From the NCBI RefSeq assembly GCF_014640315.1, contig NZ_BMGS01000006.1, positions 1-64,000 of the forward strand: a stretch of 64,000 nucleotides of DNA. Reading direction: 5' to 3'. Origin of the DNA: Hymenobacter glacieicola (GTDB lineage Bacteria > Bacteroidota > Bacteroidia > Cytophagales > Hymenobacteraceae). The notes under the pieces were generated by a model. It made no database searches and was not told where the DNA came from. It was given only the letters and a program-made list of their open reading frames with translations. The translations under genes and the position numbers were made by a program. Positions 1-8,903 of the stretch are shown here, piece after piece; position 1 is the first letter of the stretch; every line of letters starts with the position of its first letter.

Positions 1-18
1 CAACCTTATCACATCCTG

Positions 19-51
19 CTGCCCCCCGCGACCTTGTGCTGCGGGGGGCAG
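19..51. terminator. GC-rich hairpin, probable terminator
   Basis: An 11-bp perfect stem (19-29 with 41-51, CTGCCCCCCGC) closes an 11-nt loop and is followed by TTGTGTTGT. It most likely ends a gene lying before the window. The T-rich tail is weak. Confidence 0.5.
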
Positions 52-362
52 TTGTGTTGTAAGCCCCCCGGCCTGCCCTGCCCCCGCTCCGCCTTCCCCG
101 GGCTCTGGCTGCCGCCGTCGGCTTGCCGGCCACCACGCTGGCCGCCACCCCAAGGGCGAGGAGAGGGGAAACAGAACCATCCCTTGGGTTTTGCCTTTTA
201 GCTACTGTATATCAAGCAGCCATAAATTATTTAATGGTTTAGCTCGAAGCTAAGTAAGTGTTTACTGTTTAAGTTAAGTGCTCCTACATAGTTAATAGAA
301 ACGGTAGATGCATCAATAGGAAGATCTTTTGTGTGTATCTTCATGGGTTCACATCTTCTTAC
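52..362. other. Intergenic region before the BatA-like gene
   Basis: The first half is GC-rich and low in complexity; from about 185 to 362 the composition switches to AT-rich, as expected for a promoter region. A short inverted repeat (TTAGCT-cg-AAGCTAA) lies near 240-254. I see no gene and no clean TAnnTTTG box here. Confidence 0.4.
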
Positions 363-2414
363 ATGGCCTTTACCTACCCGTGGTTTTTAATTGGATTGTT
401 GGCTGTTGCTATTCCAATTGCTATTCACTTGTTTGAATTGAGGCGCCCCCATAGGCTACTTTTTTCCAACGTAGAATTCATTCGTGAGGTGAAGCTCGTC
501 ACAGCTCGCCAAAGAAGGTTAAAGCACTTAGCAGTACTACTGGCGCGTATAGGACTAATAACCTTCTTGGTTCTGTTATTCGCTCAACCCTTTATTCCTG
601 CTCCTGTAAAATCAGACGCGGCTACCGGGACGGTGGGGGTAGTATTGGACAACTCGCCTAGTATGCGTCGCCTAGGGCGTGACGAGCAGACGGTGCTGGA
701 GCATGCAATTCAGGAGGCAGCTACGTTGCCTTTGGCGTTCCCGTCTACGGCGCGCTACTCATTGCTTCCCGGTGGAAAAACCGCTTTAGGATCTGCAGAG
801 TACCAGGCCGCAGTTGAACAAGTGCAAGTGACGGGGCAAGCTCCTGATCTGGGTCAGTGGCTGGTGCAAAGTCAGCAGCAACAAGCAACTGGTCCTTTAT
901 TTGTCTTTTCCGACTTTCAGAAAAAAAGCTTCTCTACCCGATCTATTCGGGAGCTTGACACTACCCGGCAGACGTTTCTGGTGCCGTTTGCTGCGCAGGA
1001 TGCCGCTAATGCCTTTGTGGATAGCGTATGGCTGGATGATGCTTTCGTTCGTCACGAAGTTGACCTACGGCTGCATATTCGCTTGCGAAATGGAGGAGAG
1101 CAGCCGGCTACTAATTGTCAGGTTAAACTGTTCGTTGGTCGTCAGCAAGCTGCGGTGCTGCAGGTTAGCGTGCCAGCGCATCAGGCTGTAACCAGTCAGG
1201 TTCGGGTACGGCTAACGAATGCTGTAGCGCAAGAGTGTCGGGTCGAAATAGAGGATTTTCCGGTTGATTTCGACAACACGTACTATTTCACGCTGCAACC
1301 GGCTACCCAAATTGCCATTGTGGAACTGGCTGGTGAGCAACAGTTAGCGCGGCTTTACGCTAACGAACCTCTCTTTTCCTACCGCTACGCTGGAACGCAG
1401 ACGTCAGATTATCAGAGCCTGCTAAATGCGAATCTGCTGGTGCTGCGAGAGGCGCCTGTTGTTTCGGCGGGGCTACGCGAGAACTTGCGGCGGGCTGTTC
1501 AACAAGGAGCAAGCTTGGTTATTGTGCCGTCAGCTGTTGGTAGCAGTCAGGAATCATATAATCGGTTGTTTCGGGAACTAGGTGTTGGCTCTGTGCAGTG
1601 GCAGCCTCAGGCAGGTAGCGGACCAGTATTGCAGGAAGTGGCAATGCCCAGTGCGCAAAATCCGTTTTTTCGGGATGTCTTTACGAACGCTAACCAACGA
1701 GCTGGCATGCCTAAAGCGGCCCCCACGCTACGTTGGGCCCGTTCCGGTACCGATGTGTTACGGATGCGGGACGGCGAAGCGTATTTGGCAGGTTTTCCGA
1801 ATGGAAAAGGAATGGTGTATGTATTTGCAGCGCCATTAAACGCATCGTATTCAGACTTTGCTCAGCACCCGCTGTTTGTGCCGGTGATGTACCGGCTGGC
1901 CATGCAAAGCTATCAGCAGGAGCAGCAGCCTGCCTACCGGCTCAATCAGCAGACGATAACGCTACGCTTACCAAAGCAAGAGCAAACCAGCCTCGCAGAT
2001 AACGTTGTGTACCGCTTGGTGAAGGATAGTCTCACGTATATCCCCGTTCAGCGCCAGCAGGGAAGCGTACTGCATCTGGATGTGCCGCCCGGATTGCGGG
2101 AACCGGGCTTATATGCTCTGCAACGGGCCGGCAAAACAGTTGCCACGCTTGCCTTCAATTTCGACAAGCGTGAATCGGACTTGCGAAGCTATTCTGCCAC
2201 CGAGCTGCGCCAACTGATAGGGCCGAACCGCCCAAATATTCAGGTATATGAGCCGGGGCAGGGACAAACAGTAGCAGCGCACTACAAAGCCACGCGCGTG
2301 GGGGTACCCCTATGGCGCTACTGCTTGTGGGGGGCATTGATCTGCTTGCTGCTGGAAGGTGTACTGCTACGCTGGAGCCGCCGCGCCACGCCGGCCGCCG
2401 CGGTAGCCGCCTAG
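363..2414 (+). CDS. BatA-type membrane protein with VWA-like domain
   Basis: A 683-residue membrane protein. The first 80 residues hold the BatA double-transmembrane module (helices near 5-24 and 56-78, separated by the typical ELRRPHRLLFSNVEF segment). A von Willebrand A-like domain follows, with a MIDAS-like DNSPS at residues 96-100, then a long extracytoplasmic part and a last membrane helix near 650-672. Family members are linked with the Bat (aerotolerance) proteins of Bacteroidetes, but the function is unproven. A GTG at 333 is in frame, but ATG at 363 begins directly at the conserved MAFTYPWFL and is preferred. GC content is visibly lower than in the genes after 4 kb. Confidence 0.85.
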   Translation: MAFTYPWFLIGLLAVAIPIAIHLFELRRPHRLLFSNVEFIREVKLVTARQRRLKHLAVLLARIGLITFLVLLFAQPFIPAPVKSDAATGTVGVVLDNSPSMRRLGRDEQTVLEHAIQEAATLPLAFPSTARYSLLPGGKTALGSAEYQAAVEQVQVTGQAPDLGQWLVQSQQQQATGPLFVFSDFQKKSFSTRSIRELDTTRQTFLVPFAAQDAANAFVDSVWLDDAFVRHEVDLRLHIRLRNGGEQPATNCQVKLFVGRQQAAVLQVSVPAHQAVTSQVRVRLTNAVAQECRVEIEDFPVDFDNTYYFTLQPATQIAIVELAGEQQLARLYANEPLFSYRYAGTQTSDYQSLLNANLLVLREAPVVSAGLRENLRRAVQQGASLVIVPSAVGSSQESYNRLFRELGVGSVQWQPQAGSGPVLQEVAMPSAQNPFFRDVFTNANQRAGMPKAAPTLRWARSGTDVLRMRDGEAYLAGFPNGKGMVYVFAAPLNASYSDFAQHPLFVPVMYRLAMQSYQQEQQPAYRLNQQTITLRLPKQEQTSLADNVVYRLVKDSLTYIPVQRQQGSVLHLDVPPGLREPGLYALQRAGKTVATLAFNFDKRESDLRSYSATELRQLIGPNRPNIQVYEPGQGQTVAAHYKATRVGVPLWRYCLWGALICLLLEGVLLRWSRRATPAAAVAA

Positions 2415-2460
2415 TTTGCCTGTTGGCGTTGTATCTTGCCACTCCCATTATCTCTTGGCA

Positions 2461-2985
2461 TTGGCATCCACTTCTTCCTCCCCGCACCCAGTCCTGCGCA
2501 CCGCCATGTTGTATGGCCTTCTCACAGGGGCCCTCTGCATTGCTTGGTTTTTGTTCCTGCATCTGACGGGCAACAACGCGTACGGTCCGAAACGGACGCT
2601 ATCTGACTTTTTCCCACCAGTAGCGGCCATAATTAGCCAGATCCTGCTGCGCCGCTATTACGCTGATGGCCCCGGGCTCGGCAAATCCATTGGGGTGGGC
2701 CTGCTCACGACCTTGGTTGGGGCCAGTGTGGCGGCAGTAGGGCTGTATACTTTTTCGCGACTAACCGGACCGGCGCTGATTGAGCAGCACTTGGTGGAGG
2801 CGCGCCAGCTACTGACGAATGCTCAGGATTTCTACCTGAAGCAGCCCAACGGACGGCAGCAGTATGAAGCCGCCCTGCGTGACCTGGCGCATACACCGGC
2901 GGCTTTTGCCCAAGATGAATTATTCAAGAAAATGATATTCGGGGTGCTGCTTAGCATTCCGGGTGGGGTGTTTTTGCGGAAATAA
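2461..2985 (+). CDS. DUF4199 membrane protein
   Basis: About 174 residues with four predicted membrane segments and an amphipathic region (EQHLVEARQLL) before the last helix, the usual DUF4199 plan. The family is widespread in Bacteroidetes and has no assigned function. The frame is open from a TTG at 2416, two bases after the BatA-like stop. TTG at 2461 leaves the usual 15-residue lead before helix 1, and ATG at 2506 would cut into helix 1, so 2461 is a judgement call. It sits in a same-strand run with a second DUF4199 gene and a GT2, which suggests cotranscription. Confidence 0.75.
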   Translation: MASTSSSPHPVLRTAMLYGLLTGALCIAWFLFLHLTGNNAYGPKRTLSDFFPPVAAIISQILLRRYYADGPGLGKSIGVGLLTTLVGASVAAVGLYTFSRLTGPALIEQHLVEARQLLTNAQDFYLKQPNGRQQYEAALRDLAHTPAAFAQDELFKKMIFGVLLSIPGGVFLRK

Positions 2986-3024
2986 TCTACCTTCCGCCCT
3001 CAGAGCAACTAAACCCCTTCTGCT

Positions 3025-3561
3025 ATGGAAAACACTGCTACCCCCACTGCCACCCCAGTTTCGGTTGGCATCCGCTACGGCTTGATCGTTGGCATTGCTG
3101 GAGTTATCCTAGACCTCATCTTCAGAATGACAGGTCTTGGCTTCAAGATGCCTATTGTTTCACTGGTCCTCATAGCTGCTCTGTGGATTGTGGGTATGGT
3201 GATGGCGCACAAGGAATTTAAGCGGAATAACACCGGCTTCATGACATACAAACAAGGTATCGTCATCGGTCTGATGATTGGCATGCTGTATGGCGTCCTG
3301 TCAGGTGTTTTCAACTACGTATATATTAATTTCCTCGATACCAACTATGTGCAGTCCATACGTGACTACACGGAGGAAACGCTTGCCAAGCTTAATTTGC
3401 CAGAAGAAGCAATGGAAAAAGGCTTGGCTGACTTCACCCAGGAGAAAATGGGTTCCGCGCTGTCGATCGTCAAAACAATCTTTGGAGGCGTAATAGGCGG
3501 TTTGATTTTATCCTTGATTATTTCGGCCTTCACTAAACATTCCCGCCCTGAGTTTGAGTAA
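3025..3561 (+). CDS. DUF4199 membrane protein (second copy)
   Basis: 178 residues from a clear ATG. Membrane helices lie near 14-32, 40-58, 75-98 and 150-172, with a charged helical stretch (SIRDYTEETLAKLNLPEEAMEKG) between helices 3 and 4, as in DUF4199 proteins. It follows the first DUF4199 gene by 39 bp. Its stop lies inside the start of the following glycosyltransferase (8-bp overlap), so the two are probably translationally coupled. It is lower in GC than the downstream genes. Function unknown. Confidence 0.8.
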   Translation: MENTATPTATPVSVGIRYGLIVGIAGVILDLIFRMTGLGFKMPIVSLVLIAALWIVGMVMAHKEFKRNNTGFMTYKQGIVIGLMIGMLYGVLSGVFNYVYINFLDTNYVQSIRDYTEETLAKLNLPEEAMEKGLADFTQEKMGSALSIVKTIFGGVIGGLILSLIISAFTKHSRPEFE

Positions 3562-4540
3562 GCGTCTTTCGCAGCATTTTCCCGTTGAGCTGTCCATCGT
3601 TATTCCCCTGCTCAACGAAGCCGAGTCTTTGCCGGAGCTTACGCGCTGGATTCATCGGGTGCTTACCCAGCACGGGCTTACGTACGAGGTCATTTTGATT
3701 GATGATGGCTCGACCGATGCCTCCTGGGAAGTAATTGAGGAGTTGGCGGCCGATGACGTGCATCTGCGCGGTATCCGCTTTAACCGCAACTACGGTAAGT
3801 CGGCGGCCCTGAACGTAGGGTTTAAGGAAACCACGGGCCGGGTGGTGTGCACCATGGATGCTGATTTGCAGGACTCACCGGAGGAGTTGCCGGGCCTCTA
3901 CCGCATGATTACGGAGGAAGGCCTGGACCTAGTAAGCGGCTGGAAAAAGAAGCGCTACGACCCGCTAAGCAAAACCATTCCTACCAAGCTCTTCAACGGC
4001 GTGACGCGCTGGATTTCCGGCATTCAGCTTCACGACTTTAACTGCGGACTGAAAGCCTACAACAGCCGCGTGGTGAAAAGCGTGGAAGTGTACGGCGAAA
4101 TGCACCGCTACATCCCCGTAATTGCCAAGTGGGCCGGCTTCCGCAAAATAGGCGAGAAAGTAGTGCAGCACCAGGAGCGCAAGTACGGCGTCACGAAGTT
4201 CGGCTTAGAACGGTTCGTGTACGGCTTCCTGGACTTGATGAGCATCACGTTTGTGAGCCGGTTTCGGCGGCGGCCGATGCACTTTTTCGGCACGTTGGGC
4301 TCCTTGTCGTTTTTGGTGGGTATGCTAATTACCCTGTGGCTGGTAGGAGAGAAAGTGTGGCTGGCTCAGCACAACCTGCACGCCCGCGACGTCACGGCCC
4401 AGCCCTTGTTTTTCCTGGCCCTGGTCGCCGTTATCATCGGAATACAGCTGTTTCTGGCGGGATTTCTGGCCGAAATGGTCCAGCTCAACGGTGCCCACCG
4501 CAACGACTACCTGGTGCGGGAGAAGCTAAACCTGAAGTAA
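3554..4540 (+). CDS. GT2 glycosyltransferase, polyprenyl-phosphate type
   Basis: 328 residues. The N-terminal GT-A domain shows SIVIPLLNEAESLPEL, the IDDGSTD motif near residue 50 and the metal-binding DADLQD near 100. Two C-terminal membrane helices (about 245-268 and 285-312) match the DPM1/ArnC/GtrB group, which moves a sugar from a nucleotide donor onto polyprenyl phosphate at the cytoplasmic face. Sugar and acceptor cannot be told from sequence. The start is TTG at 3554, overlapping the previous stop; no later start keeps the first beta strand. It ends at a strong terminator. Confidence 0.85.
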   Translation: MSKRLSQHFPVELSIVIPLLNEAESLPELTRWIHRVLTQHGLTYEVILIDDGSTDASWEVIEELAADDVHLRGIRFNRNYGKSAALNVGFKETTGRVVCTMDADLQDSPEELPGLYRMITEEGLDLVSGWKKKRYDPLSKTIPTKLFNGVTRWISGIQLHDFNCGLKAYNSRVVKSVEVYGEMHRYIPVIAKWAGFRKIGEKVVQHQERKYGVTKFGLERFVYGFLDLMSITFVSRFRRRPMHFFGTLGSLSFLVGMLITLWLVGEKVWLAQHNLHARDVTAQPLFFLALVAVIIGIQLFLAGFLAEMVQLNGAHRNDYLVREKLNLK

Positions 4541-4551
4541 CCACCTTTTGT

Positions 4552-4587
4552 AAAGCCGCCCTGCTGTGCGTAGCGGGGCGGCTTTTT
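4552..4587 (+). terminator. Rho-independent terminator
   Basis: A 14-bp stem (4552-4565 with 4572-4585, one G-T pair) closes a 6-nt loop and runs into TTTTT. It separates the GT2 from the GT4 gene, whose ATG is only 15 bases further on. Confidence 0.85.
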
Positions 4588-4601
4588 ACTAGCTTGTGCT
4601 T

Positions 4602-5726
4602 ATGAAAGTCGTCATCATTGGCCCGGCGTATCCGCTCCGGGGTGGACTGGCAACCTACAACGAGCGGCTGGCGCGGGCATTCCAGGAGGCCGGCGACGAG
4701 GTACGCATAGTTACCTTCTCGCTCCAGTACCCCGACTTTCTGTTTCCTGGTCAGACCCAGTTCAGCACGGAGGCTGGCCCCAACGACCTGAATATTGAGG
4801 TTAGCCTGAACTCTGTAAACCCGCTGAGCTGGTACCAAGTGGGCAACCGGTTGCGGCGGGAGCGGCCGGACCTGGTGATTTTTCGGTTTTGGTTACCCTT
4901 TATGGGCCCTGCCCTCGGGACGGTGGCCCGCCTGGTGCGCCGCAACCGCCATACCCGAGTGGTAGCCATCACCGACAACGTAATTCCGCACGAAAAGCGC
5001 CCCGGCGACCGGCCGCTCACGCGTTACTTCCTGGCCGCCTGTCAGGGCTTCGTGACCATGAGCCGGGCCGTGCTGGCTGATTTGCGCCGCCTGCACTTCA
5101 AGCAGCCCGCCCTGTACCGCCCCCATCCGCTCTACGACAACTTCGGGCCGCTCAAGTCCAAAACGGAAGCTCTGCACGCCCTCGGCCTCGATCCACAGGT
5201 AGGATACTTGCTGTTCTTCGGCTTTATTCGGGCCTATAAAGGGCTGGATATTCTCTTGCAGGCCTTTGCCGATGAGCGCCTCGCTAAACTGCCCGTGAAG
5301 CTCATCATTGCCGGCGAGTACTACGAGGACGCCGCGCCCTACGAGGAGTTGATTCGGCAACACCAGCTGGAAAGCCGCATTGTGCGAGCTACCGACTTCA
5401 TCCCCAATGAAAAGGTAGTGGATTACTTCTGCGCCGCCGATATGGTGGTGCAGCCCTACAAAAACGCTACCCAAAGCGGCGTCTCCCAGATTGCCTACCA
5501 CTTCAGCCGGCCCATGCTGGTAACGGACGTCGGCGGGCTAGCCGAGTTAATTCCGAACGGCGAGGTAGGGTACGTAGTGCCGCCTACCCCCAAAGCCATT
5601 GCCGATGCCCTGGTCGATTTCTACGAGCAGGACCGGGAGCAGGAGTTCACAGCGGGCGTATGGGCCAAGAAAAAGGAATTCTCGTGGGAGGTGATGGTAA
5701 AAGCTCTAAAGGAAGTAGCGGGGTAG
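4602..5726 (+). CDS. GT4 family glycosyltransferase
   Basis: 374 residues with a GT-B fold of the GT4 type. The N-terminal half opens with KVVIIGPAYPLRGGLATYN, including the glycine loop for the nucleotide-sugar. The C-terminal half has LLFFGFIRAYKGLDILL and, near residue 285, QPYKNATQSGVSQIAY with the family's acidic/EX7E-like donor site and VTDVGGLAELI. It probably adds a sugar to a lipid-linked or surface glycan; substrate unknown. GTG at 4596 is in frame, but ATG at 4602 is the likely start. The gene converges on the GT9 gene, 28 bp away. Confidence 0.85.
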   Translation: MKVVIIGPAYPLRGGLATYNERLARAFQEAGDEVRIVTFSLQYPDFLFPGQTQFSTEAGPNDLNIEVSLNSVNPLSWYQVGNRLRRERPDLVIFRFWLPFMGPALGTVARLVRRNRHTRVVAITDNVIPHEKRPGDRPLTRYFLAACQGFVTMSRAVLADLRRLHFKQPALYRPHPLYDNFGPLKSKTEALHALGLDPQVGYLLFFGFIRAYKGLDILLQAFADERLAKLPVKLIIAGEYYEDAAPYEELIRQHQLESRIVRATDFIPNEKVVDYFCAADMVVQPYKNATQSGVSQIAYHFSRPMLVTDVGGLAELIPNGEVGYVVPPTPKAIADALVDFYEQDREQEFTAGVWAKKKEFSWEVMVKALKEVAG

Positions 5727-5754
5727 CCGCTTGTCATGCCTTCTCACCAGGCGC

Positions 5755-6855
5755 TTACACCGCTACGCTGGCTCGCACTGCCGCAAATACCTTTTCCGCC
5801 GGCAACTCCTCCATGCAGCTGGTGCCGAGCTTGCAAGAGCCGCGGTAGAAGCAGACGCACTGGCGGTCGGGCTGCACTAGCTGACCCCGGCCGTAGAGGT
5901 CGAATTCGTAGGGGTTGAAGATGTTGTTCATCAGGATGGTGGGCTTGCGCAGGGCAATGCTGATGTGCATGGCCATGGTCACCTGCGTTACAATGCCATC
6001 CATTTGGTGCATGAGGTTAATGAACTGCGGCAGCGGAAACGTACCTAAGTAGGCAGCGCCGGTAGCCGCCTGCAGGCGGTGGTTGCGCTCCGCCTCGGCC
6101 TCGCCGCCCAGCAGCACGGGCGCGTAGCCAGCGGCTTGCAGCTGGCTGATCAGGGCTTCCCATTTCTCATCCGACCACAGGCGGGTTGTCCACCGGTCGC
6201 CGCAGCCGGTGTTCAGGCCGATGCGCGGGCGGCCCGTAGGCAGGGTGCTCCAGTTGTAGCCCTTGTCTTGGTGGGTGTCGAAGACGTACTCTTCGCCCCG
6301 AAAGTCAAAGCCGCTTAGCTCGAAGATTTCCTGCACGTAGGGCTTCTGATTCTGCAGGCTCAGCTCATCAAAAACGCCGGTCAGGTACTTGTGCTCCGCC
6401 AAAGCATTGCCTGGCCAGGCTACCCCGTATTGCGGGTGCAGGGTATAGCCAAACTTTCGCGTGGCCCGGATAGAGTCGTGCAGGGCGCAGGCTTCCTTGT
6501 CCTTATCGAGGTTAAACAGCAGGTCGAACTCCCGCTGCTGCAGGTGCAGCACGGCGGGCAACTCCAGCTTTAGGACCTCATCAATTTCGCCCTGGGGGAG
6601 AATAGCAGGCGTAAGCGTGAGCCAGGTAATCTTGCTAGTCGGGTACTCCTGCCGCAGCCGCCGTAGCAACGGCGTCGTCCGAATCACGTCGCCGATGGCC
6701 CCGAGTTTGATGATGAGGATACGCTGCTCAGTGGGTACGTACACGGGACAGTCAGCACACTGGTAGCCGTGTTCTTTGTTGGGGCGGCAGGGAATATCAC
6801 CGCGGAAATGGCGGCAGTCGGGATGAACGGGTACGCCGTTGGAAAGCTGGGGCAC
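5755..6855 (-). CDS. GT9 (heptosyltransferase-like) glycosyltransferase
   Basis: 366 residues. From residue 45, RILIIKLGAIGDVIRTTP is the signature of ADP-heptose:LPS heptosyltransferases (GT9). Further motifs are GLNTGCGDRW near 217 and the C-terminal donor-site region with DGIVTQVTMAMHISIALRKP. Members transfer heptose or related sugars in LPS-core assembly. The first 40 residues carry four cysteines (14, 23, 33, 36; C-x8-C-x9-C-x2-C), and three more lie near the C terminus (CVCFYRGSC). These are not part of the classical E. coli WaaC/WaaF scheme and suggest a bound metal or cluster. The acceptor is unknown. Confidence 0.85.
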   Translation of the reverse strand: MPQLSNGVPVHPDCRHFRGDIPCRPNKEHGYQCADCPVYVPTEQRILIIKLGAIGDVIRTTPLLRRLRQEYPTSKITWLTLTPAILPQGEIDEVLKLELPAVLHLQQREFDLLFNLDKDKEACALHDSIRATRKFGYTLHPQYGVAWPGNALAEHKYLTGVFDELSLQNQKPYVQEIFELSGFDFRGEEYVFDTHQDKGYNWSTLPTGRPRIGLNTGCGDRWTTRLWSDEKWEALISQLQAAGYAPVLLGGEAEAERNHRLQAATGAAYLGTFPLPQFINLMHQMDGIVTQVTMAMHISIALRKPTILMNNIFNPYEFDLYGRGQLVQPDRQCVCFYRGSCKLGTSCMEELPAEKVFAAVRASVAV

Positions 6856-7054
6856 GATGCGGAGCGGGATATGAGCCGGTAAAAATAGCAGGGCTACCCC
6901 AATAAAGCAGATTTACGGCTCGCGCGCGTTGCTAATAGCGGCAGCAGAAGAGTCGATGTTCCTTTGGTAAGTGTCCAGCCTACCTCCAAATCACCATGCC
7001 ACGCTAGTGCATTTGGCCAGTTCTACTGCTACAGAGTAAGTTAACCTATAAAGC

Positions 7055-7128
7055 GTAACAGATAAAACAAGGTTCAAGATATTGTTACTAATCGGTAACA
7101 ATATCTTGAACCTTGTTTTATCTGTTAC
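7055..7128. repeat. Perfect 34-bp AT-rich palindrome
   Basis: The arms 7055-7088 and 7095-7128 are perfect reverse complements over 34 bp, closing a 6-nt loop TAATCG. Each arm begins GTAAC and ends GTTAC. The arm is about 29% GC in a GC-rich chromosome, and it is not related to the GTCAT palindromes elsewhere in the window. It could be a terminator for purB, a protein-binding palindrome or a MITE-like insertion. Confidence 0.85.
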
Positions 7129-7169
7129 TAAAACCGGGCAGAACAAGTCTGTTGCCCGGTCTTAGTAAC
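7124..7169. repeat. Second inverted repeat overlapping the AT-rich palindrome
   Basis: GTTACTAAAACCGGGCA (7124-7140) pairs with 7153-7169 over 17 bp with one mismatch. Its left arm shares GTTAC with the right arm of the 34-bp palindrome, so the two hairpins compete at this edge. Confidence 0.75.
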
Positions 7170-7373
7170 AAGCTAGGCTCTGCTGAGGGCTAAATGAAGC
7201 AGGCTTAAGGTAAGTACTATCTCGGGTTCTGACGAAACGGACGGTAAAGAATCGGTAGCAGATGATTGTTAGTCTGAGCGGTAGCAAGGAAGCAGGGTCC
7301 ATCATCTGGCAACCCCAGATTCATTCATTGCCATTGCACCGAATGACACAGTGAAAGTGCTTGACCGGCGCAG

Positions 7374-8738
7374 CTATATCCCGACATAGTTAGCGGGGGT
7401 AATGGCGCGCAGCTCACCCTTTACTTTGTCACTGACATCAAGCGTATCAATGAAGGCGCTGATGGTATCTTCCGTAATGGCACCGTGGGTGCGGGTCAGG
7501 GCTTTGAGGGCGTTGTAGGGGTCGGGGTAATTTTCGCGGCGCAGAATGGTTTGCAGGGCTTCGGCCACTACCGGCCAGTTGGCGTCCAGGTCCCGGCGCA
7601 GAGCTTCTTCATCGAGGGCCAGCTTGTTGAGGCCGCGCTGCAAAGCCGTCAGGGCAATGAGGGTGTGGCCCAGTGGAACGCCCAGGTTGCGCAGCACCGT
7701 GGAATCGGTTAAGTCGCGCTGCAGGCGGGAAATGGGAAGTTTGGCCGACAAATGCTCCAGCACCGCGTTGGCCAGGCCCAGGTTGCCTTCCGCGTTTTCG
7801 AAATCAATGGGGTTCACCTTGTGCGGCATAGCTGAAGAGCCTACCTCTCCCTCCTTAATAGTCTGGCGGAAGTAGCCCAGAGAAATGTACTGCCACACGT
7901 CACGGGCCAGATCAATCAGAATGGTATTGAGGCGCTTGAGCGCGTCGCAGAGGGCGGCCAGGTGGTCGTAGTGCTCAATCTGGGTGGTAGGGTAGCTGCG
8001 CTTCAACCCCAGCCGGCCTTCCACAAACTGGCGGGCAAAGTTGTGCCAGTTGGTATCGGGGTAGGCCACGTGGTGGGCGTTGAAGTTGCCGGTGGCCCCG
8101 CCAAACTTGGCACCGAAGGGCACCTGCCCGAGCAGTTCCACCTGGGCATCGAGGCGGGCCACGAACACCTGTATTTCCTTACCCAAGCGGGTAGGGGAGG
8201 CCGGCTGGCCGTGGGTACGGGCCAACATGGGCACGGCGCTCCACTCGGTGGCGCGGGTGGCCAGCTGGTTGCGCACCTTCGCGTAGGCCGGCAACAAAGT
8301 GTGAATCAGGGCGTGCTGCAGGCTCAGGGGAATGGCCGTGTTGTTGATGTCCTGCGACGTCAGGCCGAAGTGAATGAACTCCACGTACGGAGCTAGGCCG
8401 CGGGCCGTGAACTGGTCGCGCAGGAAGTACTCCACGGCTTTCACGTCGTGGTTCGTAACTTTCTCGTGAGCTTTCACGGCCTGGGCATCCTGATCAGAAA
8501 AGCCAGTGTAGATGCTGCGCAGGCCTTCCAGCGTGGCGGTATCAAGGCCCTCCAGCTGCGGCAGCGGTAGCTCGCAGAGGGCAATGAAGTATTCCACTTC
8601 CACCAGCACGCGGTAGCGAATCAGGGCCAGCTCCGAAAAATAGGGAGCAAGCAGGGCCACTTGGGGGCGGTAGCGCCCATCAAGCGGCGAAACGGCGGTG
8701 AGCGGCGTGAGCAAGGCGTAGTCGACAGTAGCGGACAT
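7374..8738 (-). CDS. purB: Adenylosuccinate lyase
   Basis: 454 residues. It catalyses two fumarate-releasing steps of purine synthesis, SAICAR to AICAR and adenylosuccinate to AMP. The fumarase/aspartase-superfamily signature GSSAMPHKVNP is present near residue 290, and LTPLTAVSPLDGRYR at the N terminus places it with the E. coli-type PurB (456 residues). The frame is open to 8771, but ATG at 8738 begins at the family's N terminus and lies just behind a well-formed promoter. It is divergent from the transglycosylase gene. Confidence 0.95.
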   Translation of the reverse strand: MSATVDYALLTPLTAVSPLDGRYRPQVALLAPYFSELALIRYRVLVEVEYFIALCELPLPQLEGLDTATLEGLRSIYTGFSDQDAQAVKAHEKVTNHDVKAVEYFLRDQFTARGLAPYVEFIHFGLTSQDINNTAIPLSLQHALIHTLLPAYAKVRNQLATRATEWSAVPMLARTHGQPASPTRLGKEIQVFVARLDAQVELLGQVPFGAKFGGATGNFNAHHVAYPDTNWHNFARQFVEGRLGLKRSYPTTQIEHYDHLAALCDALKRLNTILIDLARDVWQYISLGYFRQTIKEGEVGSSAMPHKVNPIDFENAEGNLGLANAVLEHLSAKLPISRLQRDLTDSTVLRNLGVPLGHTLIALTALQRGLNKLALDEEALRRDLDANWPVVAEALQTILRRENYPDPYNALKALTRTHGAITEDTISAFIDTLDVSDKVKGELRAITPANYVGI

Positions 8739-8768
8739 GCGTAGAAGGAAAAATTGGCCAGGACAAGC

Positions 8769-8799
8769 CAAAGGTAGGGGAAGCCCCGACGCAAGCCAA
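8769..8799 (-). promoter_or_regulatory. purB promoter
   Basis: On the minus strand a TTG (8799-8797) and a perfect -7 box TACCTTTG (8776-8769) are separated by 20 nt, matching the Bacteroidetes housekeeping promoter. The purB ATG lies 30 bases downstream. Confidence 0.65.
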
Positions 8800-8821
8800 T
8801 CGGGGCGCGGGCCTTTTTCGC

Positions 8822-8829
8822 TACCTTTG
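8822..8829 (+). promoter_or_regulatory. -7 box for the transglycosylase gene
   Basis: TACCTTTG lies about 75 bases before the preferred GTG start. No clear -33 TTG is seen; its upstream region is shared with the divergent purB promoter. Confidence 0.45.
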
Positions 8830-8903
8830 TCGTCCGAGCGGCGGTGGGTTCGGCACGAATCTGGCAGGCCCGGCCGCGACTTCCTTTCTCCCGACCTGTT
8901 CGC

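Larger units (their letters stand above)
6856..7373. other. 518-bp intergenic region with AT-rich palindromes
   Basis: No gene is visible. The region is AT-richer than its surroundings and holds two interlocking inverted repeats (7055-7128 and 7124-7169), listed separately. It lies downstream of purB and upstream of the GT9 gene, both on the minus strand, so it must contain purB termination and probably the GT9 promoter. Confidence 0.6.

Noticed and set aside
7055..7169. Integron attC site
   Set aside because: The border motifs GTAAC/GTTAC do not fit the R'/R'' core GTTRRRY, there is no cassette array and no integrase nearby.
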